A stretch of 17,964 nucleotides of DNA from Clostridia bacterium (GTDB lineage Bacteria > Bacillota > Clostridia > Christensenellales > CAG-917). Below the pieces are notes generated by a model. It was not told the origin of the DNA. It made no database searches and saw nothing but the letters and a program-made list of their open reading frames with translations. A program made the translations under genes and the position numbers. The stretch lies in contig CAAEDU010000001.1 of the NCBI GenBank assembly GCA_900754695.1, positions 1 through 17,964 of the forward strand, in the 5' to 3' direction. This document shows, piece by piece, positions 6,559 to 12,663 of the stretch. Position 1 is the stretch's first letter. Each line of letters begins with the position of its first letter.

Positions 6559-7721
6559 TGGAAAAGCTCTTTCTCGAACAAGGCTACACCTCTCTCAACA
6601 AGAAGGGGGAGGAATTGTGCGGCGACAAGGTGGAGTGCATCTCGGACGGGGCGCACACCACTCTGGTGCTTGCCGACGGGCTGGGGAGCGGCGTCAAGGC
6701 GAACATCCTCGCGACGCTGACTTCCAAGATCCTGTGCACGATGGTCTCCAACGAGATGAGCATGGACGAGTGTGTGGAGACGGTGGTGCAGACGCTGCCC
6801 GTGTGCAAGGTGCGCGGCGTGGCGTATGCGACCTTCTCGGTGGTGCACCTCGGCGAGGACGGCAAGGGCTGGCTGTTCGAGTTCGACAACCCGGAAGCCA
6901 TCCTCATCCGCGACGGCAAGTGCCTGGACTTCGAGCGCGTCGAGCGCGATATCCTGGGCAAAAAGGTGTACGGCACGAGGCTGGAGCTCAAGCCCGACGA
7001 CTATATCGTGCTGATGTCGGACGGCGTCATACACGCGGGCATCGGGATGCTGCTCAACTTCGGCTGGCTGAGAAAGGACGTCAAGGAATATCTGGACAAG
7101 AACTTCAAAAAGGGGATGTCCGCACGCGGCGTGGCGTGCCTGCTCGCGGGCGCGTGCAACGACCTTTATATGGGCAAGCCCGGCGACGACACCACGGTGG
7201 CGGTGGTGAGAGCGCGGGAATACTGCCCCGTCCGCATCATGGTGGGTCCCCCCGTGGAGAAGGATCAGGACGACTTCTACATCTCCCGCTTTCTCGGCGG
7301 TGAGGGCAAGAAGGTGGTGTGCGGCGGCACGAGCTCGCAGATCGTCGCCCGTCACCTCGGCGAGAAGGTGTCTGCCTCCTTCGACTTCCCCGACAAGGAC
7401 GTCCCGCCCATCGGGTACATAAAGGGCATCGACCTCACGACGGAAGGGGTGCTGACCCTGCGCAAATTGCTGGAACTCAGCGAGCGCTGGCTGTCCACCT
7501 CCGACCTCACCCCCAAACACTCGGAGAAGAAGGACGGCGCGTCGCTGCTCGTCAACATGCTCTTCGAGTACGCCACGCACGTCACCTTCTTTGTGGGACA
7601 GAGCATCAACGCGGCGCACCAGGGGCTGCCCATCGACACGACGATGAAGCTGAAACTGGTGGAAAGCATAGCGGCGAACCTGCGCCTGGCGGGCAAACAG
7701 GTGGAGCTCAACTACGACTGA
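6558..7721 (+). CDS. SpoIIE/PP2C-family serine phosphatase (HfsC-like) with uncharacterised C-terminal domain
   Basis: A 387-residue protein. Residues 1 to about 220 match the SpoIIE-type PP2M phosphatase fold. Metal-binding acidic residues are expected at D40 (VLADGLGSG), D155 (LMSDGV) and D210/D211 (GDDTTVAVV). Residues from about 225 to 387 form a separate domain that begins VRIMVGPP, contains VVCGGTSSQIVARHLG (253-268), and that I cannot assign. No transmembrane segment is evident. The start codon overlaps the hydS stop (TGATG), implying translational coupling and close stoichiometry. By position the phosphatase is the likely output of HydS. Its target is unknown, since no STAS-type antagonist or anti-sigma factor gene lies nearby. 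The APH-fold kinase at 3721-4473 is the only kinase in the operon. Confidence 0.85.
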   Translation: MEKLFLEQGYTSLNKKGEELCGDKVECISDGAHTTLVLADGLGSGVKANILATLTSKILCTMVSNEMSMDECVETVVQTLPVCKVRGVAYATFSVVHLGEDGKGWLFEFDNPEAILIRDGKCLDFERVERDILGKKVYGTRLELKPDDYIVLMSDGVIHAGIGMLLNFGWLRKDVKEYLDKNFKKGMSARGVACLLAGACNDLYMGKPGDDTTVAVVRAREYCPVRIMVGPPVEKDQDDFYISRFLGGEGKKVVCGGTSSQIVARHLGEKVSASFDFPDKDVPPIGYIKGIDLTTEGVLTLRKLLELSERWLSTSDLTPKHSEKKDGASLLVNMLFEYATHVTFFVGQSINAAHQGLPIDTTMKLKLVESIAANLRLAGKQVELNYD

Positions 7722-7950
7722 CGGACGGCGCCGCGCATGAAAGGCGCGGATATGTCCCGGGCGGGCGCCGCGACAAGCGAAAGCGTGCCCGCGGGCAGCT
7801 CCCACACGGAACGGAGCGCGGCAAAACGGCAGAGACTGCCGAAACAAACACGATACAAACCGGCATAAACGGATCTTTAACACCGGGATCCGCACGATAA
7901 ACCGCCGTTTCGGGCGGAAAAGACTTGCTCTCAAGGAGAAAGCCGAGGCT
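7722..7950. other. 229-bp intergenic region with several small hairpins
   Basis: This is the longest gap inside the hydrogen operon. It holds a perfect 6-bp hairpin CGGCAG-AGA-CTGCCG (7827-7841), an inverted pair CGGATC/GATCCG (7870-7875 and 7887-7892) and CCGCC/GGCGG (7902-7906 and 7913-7917). None is followed by a T-run, and no consensus promoter or Rex site is obvious. A 43-codon ATG frame at 7737 has no ribosome binding site and unremarkable composition, so I do not call it. The region could hold an internal promoter or RNA-processing sites that separate hydA expression from hydS. Confidence 0.4.
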
Positions 7951-9438
7951 ATGGACGACATCAAGAAACGCAGAACATTCGACACAAAAGTACAATATTT
8001 GCAGTATAAGGTGCTGCGCGAAGTCGCGCGCTGCGCGTGGAGGGGGGATCTGCTGGAGCACATCACGGACATCCCCAAGACCATCATCCCGGGCAACGTG
8101 CCCACCATGCGCTGCTGCGTGTATAAGGAGCGCGCCATCATCGCGGAGAGGGTCAAGCTCGCCATGGGCGGCGACCGCAGCAACCCCAACGTCATCGAAG
8201 TCATCGACATCGCGTGCGACGACTGCCCTGCGGGCGGCTATGAAGTGACCAACGCCTGCCGCGGGTGTCTTGCGCACCGCTGCGAGGACGCCTGCCGCAA
8301 GAACGCCATCTCCTTCGACCATCAGCAGAAGGCGCACATCGACAAGAACCTGTGCGTGGAGTGCGGACAATGCGCCAAGGTGTGCCCTTACAGCGCCATC
8401 GTCTCCCGCCGCCGCCCCTGCGAGTACGCCTGCAAGATCAAAGCCATCTCAATGAACGAGAACAAGGCGGCGAGCATAGACAACGACAAGTGCATCGCGT
8501 GCGGCGCGTGCGTGTATCAATGTCCCTTCGGCGCCATCATAGACAAGAGCTATATCCTCGACGTCATCGACATGATCAAGAAGAGCGACCGCAACCGCAA
8601 ATATAAGATGTACGCCGTCGTCGCTCCCTCCGTGTCCAGCCAGTTCACCTACGCAAAACTCGGTCAGGTGGTGACGGGCATCCGCAAGCTCGGCTTCTTC
8701 AACGTGGTGGAAGCCGCTCTCGGCGCGGACATGGTGGCGTTCAAAGAGGCGGAAGAGCTCAAGGAAAAGGGGTTCCTCACCTCTTCCTGCTGCCCCGCGT
8801 TCGTGGACTACATCAAGAAGCAGTTCCCGGACATCGCGCCGCACATTTCGGCGAACCTCTCCCCCGCCGCGACCATCGCGAAGTATATCAAGAGCACGTC
8901 CTCTCCCTGCCGCGTGGTGTTCATCGGTCCCTGCACGGCGAAGAAGATGGAGTTCCAGAAGCCCGAGGTGCGCCCCTACATCGACTCCGTCATCACATTC
9001 GAGGAGCTGCAAGCTCTCTTCGACTCCGCGGATCTCGACCTCGAGCACCTCTCGGAGAGCGCCCTCGACAATGCATCCTACTTCGGCAGGATCTTCGCGC
9101 GGAGCGGCGGCATCACGGACGCCGTGGCGCAGGCAATCAAGGAGCAGGGCGAGACGGACTTTGAATATAAACCCGTCACCTGCGACGGCATCGAGGCGTG
9201 CAGGACGGCGCTGCTCAAAAAGTCCAAAGGGGTGCTGGACGCCAACTTCATCGAGGGTATGGCGTGCGTGGACGGCTGCATCGGCGGCGCGGGATGCCTC
9301 ACTCACGGCGAGAAGAACAAGCGCGAAGTGGACGCATACGGCAGGCTCGCGATGGAAAAGAGCATCTCGGACGCCATCAGCGTGCTTAACCTCGCGGCGG
9401 CTGAGGAGCTCCCCGCCGAGGAAAAGGTCGAAAGTTGA
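7951..9438 (+). CDS. hydA: [FeFe] hydrogenase with intact catalytic motifs (HydA2/HfsD type, group B-like)
   Basis: A 495-residue protein. Residues 1-95 are a family-specific N-terminus. Iron-sulfur motifs follow at C103/C106/C111/C115, C135/C138/C141/C145, C157/C161 and C181/C184/C187/C191, the middle ones in ferredoxin-like CxxCxxCxxxCP form. The H-cluster domain covers about 220-480. Its motifs are SSCCPAF with both C280 (proton relay) and C281 (ligand), GPCTAKKMEF with C328, and EGMACVDGCIGGAGC with C439 and C443. This differs from the HydS paralogue upstream and indicates a catalytic enzyme, probably ferredoxin-linked H2 evolution in the cytosol. The second motif begins GPC where well-studied HydA enzymes have MPC. 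AAGGAG (7933-7938) lies 12 nt before the ATG. No terminator is visible between this gene and the aro promoter. Confidence 0.92.
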   Translation: MDDIKKRRTFDTKVQYLQYKVLREVARCAWRGDLLEHITDIPKTIIPGNVPTMRCCVYKERAIIAERVKLAMGGDRSNPNVIEVIDIACDDCPAGGYEVTNACRGCLAHRCEDACRKNAISFDHQQKAHIDKNLCVECGQCAKVCPYSAIVSRRRPCEYACKIKAISMNENKAASIDNDKCIACGACVYQCPFGAIIDKSYILDVIDMIKKSDRNRKYKMYAVVAPSVSSQFTYAKLGQVVTGIRKLGFFNVVEAALGADMVAFKEAEELKEKGFLTSSCCPAFVDYIKKQFPDIAPHISANLSPAATIAKYIKSTSSPCRVVFIGPCTAKKMEFQKPEVRPYIDSVITFEELQALFDSADLDLEHLSESALDNASYFGRIFARSGGITDAVAQAIKEQGETDFEYKPVTCDGIEACRTALLKKSKGVLDANFIEGMACVDGCIGGAGCLTHGEKNKREVDAYGRLAMEKSISDAISVLNLAAAEELPAEEKVES

Positions 9439-9459
9439 CGCGCAAATGCCTAAAACAGG

Positions 9460-9488
9460 TTGACAACGCCGGCGATGAGTTTTATATT
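9460..9488 (+). promoter_or_regulatory. Promoter of the aromatic amino acid operon
   Basis: TTGACA at 9460-9465 and TATATT at 9483-9488 are separated by 17 bp (an alternative TATTAT lies at 9485-9490). Transcription would begin near 9495, only about 8 nt before the leader-peptide ATG at 9503, so the leader ORF may be translated from an almost leaderless message. The promoter starts 22 bp after the hydA stop. Confidence 0.8.
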
Positions 9489-9502
9489 ATCGGTGAAGAA
9501 CT

Positions 9503-9589
9503 ATGAAAAACGTCCGCACGAACAGCTACGCATACTTCTACTTTAAGGGCTTTTATTTTGAGAGCCCCTCTTTCGGTATGCGCGGATAA
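9503..9589 (+). CDS. Tyr/Phe-rich leader peptide of the aro attenuator
   Basis: A 28-codon ORF (ATG at 9503, TAA at 9587-9589). Residues 9-19 read YAYFYFKGFYF, so eight of eleven codons are Tyr or Phe, and F24 makes nine aromatics in all. There is no Trp. The ORF lies between a strong promoter and a U-tract terminator, upstream of genes making Phe and Tyr. This fits a regulatory leader whose translation stalls when charged tRNA-Tyr or tRNA-Phe is scarce. It is preceded in frame by a stop at 9494-9496, and a GGTGAAG stretch (9492-9498) is the only candidate ribosome binding site. The peptide itself probably has no other function. Confidence 0.88.
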   Translation: MKNVRTNSYAYFYFKGFYFESPSFGMRG

Positions 9590-9626
9590 AGTTTTCGGAC
9601 ACCCGACAGACAGGACCGCCATACCG
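9529..9626 (+). promoter_or_regulatory. Attenuator RNA: mutually exclusive pause (1:2) and antiterminator (2:3) stems
   Basis: Region 1 (9529-9535, CGCATAC, inside the Tyr codons) pairs perfectly with 9576-9582 (GTATGCG), enclosing a small hairpin 9547-9553/9561-9567. Region 2 (9574-9585) can instead pair with region 3 (9616-9626): seven contiguous pairs CGGTATG/CATACCG, then four more after bulging C9581. The 2:3 stem consumes the left arm and loop of the terminator. A ribosome stalled on the Tyr/Phe run would cover region 1 and favour 2:3 (read-through). One that reaches the stop at 9587 would cover region 2 and let the terminator form. The pairings are seen in the sequence, and the mechanism is inferred from the known trp/phe/his paradigm. 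Confidence 0.82.
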
Positions 9627-9641
9627 GCGGTCTTTTTGTTT
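9612..9641 (+). terminator. Intrinsic terminator of the aro attenuator
   Basis: AGGACCGCC (9612-9620) pairs with 9626-9634 around the loop ATACC: seven Watson-Crick pairs plus a G-U and an A-U. The tract TTTTTGTTT (9633-9641) overlaps the end of the stem. It lies 26-34 nt before the aroF start and downstream of the leader peptide, so it would end transcription unless the antiterminator forms. It also appears to be the only terminator after hydA. Confidence 0.88.
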
Positions 9642-9667
9642 GAGCGGCACGTGAGGAGAAACAGGAT

Positions 9668-10684
9668 ATGATCATCGTCATCAAAAACGATCCCGACAAA
9701 AAACAGATGGACAACCTCGTCAAGTGGATAAAGGGACTGGGGCTGGACATCCATATGAGCAAGGGCGACAATTCCACCGTGATGGGACTCATCGGCGACA
9801 CTTCCGTCGTGGACGAGGACCTCATCCGCTCCCTCGACATCGTGGAGAGCGTCAAGCGCATACAGGAGCCCTTCAAAAACGCCAACCGCAAGTTCCATCC
9901 CGAGGACACGATCGTGGACGTGGGCGGACACCTCTTCGGCGGGGGACATTTCCAGCTCATCGCCGGTCCCTGCTCCGTCGAGGGCGAGGATCAGATCGTC
10001 GCCGTCGCCAAGGCGGTGAAGGCGGCGGGCGCGACGGTGCTCCGCGGCGGCGCGTTCAAGCCGCGCACTTCACCATACGCATTCCAGGGGCTCCGAGCGG
10101 AAGGCATGAAACTGCTCTCCCTCGCCAAAAAGGAGACGGGGATGCCCGTGTGCACGGAGATCCTCGACATCCGCCATCTCCCCCTCTTCGAGGACGTCGA
10201 CCTCATCCAGGTGGGCGCGAGGAACATGCAGAACTTCGAGCTTTTGAAAGAGCTCGGCAAGACGCACAAGCCCATCCTGCTGAAACGCGGCATGGCGGCG
10301 ACCATCGAGGAATGGCTGATGAGCGCGGAATACATCATGTCCGAGGGCAACACGGACATCATCCTCTGCGAGCGAGGCATCCGCACCTTCGAGCCGTACA
10401 CCCGCAACACTCTCGATCTTTCTGCAATACCCGTGCTGCGTGAGCTCACTCACCTGCCCATACTCGTCGATCCCAGCCATGCCTCGGGACGCGCGAAACT
10501 CGTGCTCCCTCTCTCCCTCGCCTCGGTGGGCGCGGGCGCGGACGGGCTGGAGATCGAAGTGCACAACGACCCGCTGCACGCCCTCTCAGACGGCGCGCAG
10601 TCTCTCCGCCCCGAGCAGTTCGACGACCTCGTCAGGCGCATCGACGTCCTGCTCACCGTGTGCGGGAAGGAGCGCGACAAATGA
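9668..10684 (+). CDS. aroF: 3-deoxy-7-phosphoheptulonate (DAHP) synthase with N-terminal regulatory domain
   Basis: A 338-residue type I-beta DAHP synthase. It condenses phosphoenolpyruvate and erythrose-4-phosphate, the first step of the shikimate pathway. Residues 1 to about 68 form the ferredoxin-like domain seen in Thermotoga DAHP synthase, where Tyr or Phe binding blocks the active site. The barrel holds GPCSVE (100-105), RGGAFKPRTSPYAFQG (126-141), LLKRGMA (204-210) and DPSHASG (268-274), with metal-ligand candidates C102 and H271. A GAGGAG ribosome binding site (9653-9658) precedes the ATG. The gene sits directly behind the Tyr/Phe attenuator, so both expression and activity probably respond to end products. 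Its stop overlaps the tyrA start (ATGA). Confidence 0.96.
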   Translation: MIIVIKNDPDKKQMDNLVKWIKGLGLDIHMSKGDNSTVMGLIGDTSVVDEDLIRSLDIVESVKRIQEPFKNANRKFHPEDTIVDVGGHLFGGGHFQLIAGPCSVEGEDQIVAVAKAVKAAGATVLRGGAFKPRTSPYAFQGLRAEGMKLLSLAKKETGMPVCTEILDIRHLPLFEDVDLIQVGARNMQNFELLKELGKTHKPILLKRGMAATIEEWLMSAEYIMSEGNTDIILCERGIRTFEPYTRNTLDLSAIPVLRELTHLPILVDPSHASGRAKLVLPLSLASVGAGADGLEIEVHNDPLHALSDGAQSLRPEQFDDLVRRIDVLLTVCGKERDK

Positions 10685-11568
10685 AGATAGGCATTGTCGG
10701 TCTCGGTCTCATGGGCGGCTCGCTGGGGAGAGCGCTCGCGGCAAGGACGGAACACACCGTCTTTGCCCTCGACACCGACCGAGAAGCGATGCTCAAAGGC
10801 GCCCTGCTCCACGCCTATCACGAGGAACTGACGGAGGAAAACGCGAAAGAACTGGACGTCCTCGTCCTCGCGGTGGTGCCATCCGCCGCGGAGAGCATCC
10901 TCGCGCGCTTCCTCCCGCACCTCAAAAGCGGGGCGACCGTCACCGACCTCGCGGGCGTGAAGCGCCCCGTCGTCGCGCTCATGAAACGCCTCGCTCCCAC
11001 CCGCCCCGACGTCAACTTCATCGGCGGGCACCCCATGGCGGGCAGAGAGTTCAGCGGAGTGGCGCACTCCACCGCGGGGCTTTATGACGGTGCGAGCGTG
11101 CTGCTCGTCCCCGTCGCCGCGACGCTGGAAGCGCTCGCCGACCTCAAACGCCTCTATGTCTCCGTGGGCGCGGAGGGCGTGGTCATCACGGACGCGGAGA
11201 CCCACGACGAGATGATCGCCTACACCTCGCAGCTCGCGCACATCGTCTCCTCCGCCTATGTCCGCTCCGCTTCCGCCGACCGTCATTACGGCTATTCGGC
11301 GGGCAGCTTCCGCGACATGACCAGGGTCGCCCGCATGAACGCGAAGATGTGGACGGAACTCATGCGCGACAATGCGGACAACCTCTCCCGCGAAGTGAGG
11401 GAGATGGCGGCGCGCATGACGGAATACGCCGACGCTCTCGACAGCGGCGACGACGAGCGCCTATACTCCCTGCTCGACGCAGGCAACCGCACCAAACTCG
11501 CGGTGGAGAAGGACAGACAAAAGAAACTGCAAAACGCATTGAGCGGGGATGAACTCTACGAAACGTGA
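10681..11568 (+). CDS. tyrA: Prephenate dehydrogenase
   Basis: A 295-residue NAD(P)-dependent dehydrogenase that oxidatively decarboxylates prephenate to 4-hydroxyphenylpyruvate for tyrosine. GLGLMG (7-12) is the dinucleotide-binding loop, followed by the acidic D31. The substrate region contains GGHPMAG (115-121, H117) and TSQLAHIVSSAY (182-193, H187). Length and sequence show no C-terminal ACT domain, unlike Bacillus TyrA, so direct allosteric control by tyrosine is less likely and control may rest on the attenuator and the DAHP synthase. The ATG at 10681 overlaps the aroF stop by four bases. An ATG at 10660 would extend into aroF and precedes the family's normal MKIGIVGLG start. Confidence 0.95.
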   Translation: MKIGIVGLGLMGGSLGRALAARTEHTVFALDTDREAMLKGALLHAYHEELTEENAKELDVLVLAVVPSAAESILARFLPHLKSGATVTDLAGVKRPVVALMKRLAPTRPDVNFIGGHPMAGREFSGVAHSTAGLYDGASVLLVPVAATLEALADLKRLYVSVGAEGVVITDAETHDEMIAYTSQLAHIVSSAYVRSASADRHYGYSAGSFRDMTRVARMNAKMWTELMRDNADNLSREVREMAARMTEYADALDSGDDERLYSLLDAGNRTKLAVEKDRQKKLQNALSGDELYET

Positions 11569-11637
11569 CGATAAACCCCGTGTTTTGTCAAAATACGAGC
11601 AAGGGGCAAAAACGAGAACAAAAACGCAGGAGGCACA

Positions 11638-12663
11638 ATGAAGACCTTCATCCGCACATCCACGGGGAGCTATCCCGTCATCACGGGGCACGGCGTCATT
11701 GGCGAGACCGCGTCCGCCGCAGGCATCACGGCCGGACACAAAGTCACCGTCATCACCGACGACAACGTCGCGCCTCTGCACCTTGAAAAGCTGCTCGCCG
11801 TCCTTCCGGAGGGCGCAAAACACATCGTCATCCCGCACGGCGAACAGAGCAAAAACTGGGCGCTTGCGGGTGAGCTCCTCGAGCAGCTCGCCGCGGACGA
11901 TATGCCCCGCGACGGCGTGATCGTCGCGCTCGGCGGCGGCGTCGTGGGGGACTTGGCGGGGTTTGTCGCGGGCACGTACATGCGCGGGATAGACTATGTG
12001 CAAGTGCCCACCACTCTGCTCGCCGCCATCGACTCTTCCGTGGGCGGCAAGACTGCGGTCGACCTCAAAGCGGGCAAGAACCTCGCGGGCAGGATCTATC
12101 CCCCGAAGGCGGTGGTGTGCGACCTCGACATGCTCTCCACCCTCCCCAGGGCGGAGTGGAAGTGCGGGCTCGGCGAGGCGGTGAAATATGCCGTGCTCGC
12201 TGGCGGAGAGATATATGACATCATGCAGGCGGGCGCGGAAAACGACCTCGAGCGCCTGGTCGACCTCTGCATCGACTACAAGCGTCGCATCGTCGAAGAG
12301 GACGAGAACGAGAGGGGTCTCAGACGGTTGCTCAACCTCGGGCACACCGTCGGGCACGCCATCGAGACGGAGAGCGCGCTCGGTTTCCCTCACGGGGTGT
12401 GCGTGGCGATGGGCATAAAAGTTATGGCGCGCGCGTGCGTGAGCGCGGGTCTCATGCCCAAAGACGACTACATCGCCCTCTCCTCTCTCCTGCAAAAGTA
12501 CGGCTTCCCGGAGTGTCCCTACTCCATCCGCGCGGTGGCGGAGCACATCGCCCACGACAAAAAGATCGCGGCGGGCAAGGTGAACGCCGTAGTAATACGC
12601 GGCATAGGACGCTGTGAGGTCATGCCCATGACCCTCGGCGAGCTGGAGGAATTCCTCATATGA
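11638..12663 (+). CDS. aroB: 3-dehydroquinate synthase
   Basis: A 341-residue enzyme, near the short end of the family, converting DAHP to 3-dehydroquinate with NAD+ and a divalent metal. Visible blocks are DDN (41-43), HGEQSK (67-72), the NAD-binding ALGGGVVGDLAGFVA (97-111), PTTLLAAIDSSVGGKTAVDL (124-143) and GLGEAVKYA (177-185). The expected metal ligands are E180, H236 in NLGHTVGH and H252 in PHG. A strong AGGAGG (11628-11633) precedes the ATG after a 69-bp gap from tyrA, the first real gap in the operon. The stop overlaps the aroA start (ATGA), so the two are probably translationally coupled. Confidence 0.96.
   Translation: MKTFIRTSTGSYPVITGHGVIGETASAAGITAGHKVTVITDDNVAPLHLEKLLAVLPEGAKHIVIPHGEQSKNWALAGELLEQLAADDMPRDGVIVALGGGVVGDLAGFVAGTYMRGIDYVQVPTTLLAAIDSSVGGKTAVDLKAGKNLAGRIYPPKAVVCDLDMLSTLPRAEWKCGLGEAVKYAVLAGGEIYDIMQAGAENDLERLVDLCIDYKRRIVEEDENERGLRRLLNLGHTVGHAIETESALGFPHGVCVAMGIKVMARACVSAGLMPKDDYIALSSLLQKYGFPECPYSIRAVAEHIAHDKKIAAGKVNAVVIRGIGRCEVMPMTLGELEEFLI

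Noticed and set aside
7737..7868. 43-codon + strand ORF in the phosphatase-hydA gap
   Set aside because: No ribosome binding site and no recognisable feature. Length is within chance expectation for this composition.
6039..8210. 723-codon open frame on the minus strand
   Set aside because: It runs antisense to hydS, the phosphatase gene and the start of hydA, with no recognisable domain. It is a codon-bias shadow.
9439..9667. T-box riboswitch (Tyr/Phe) upstream of aroF
   Set aside because: The leader is too short and I see no T-box sequence or specifier loop. The leader ORF with competing stems explains the region better.
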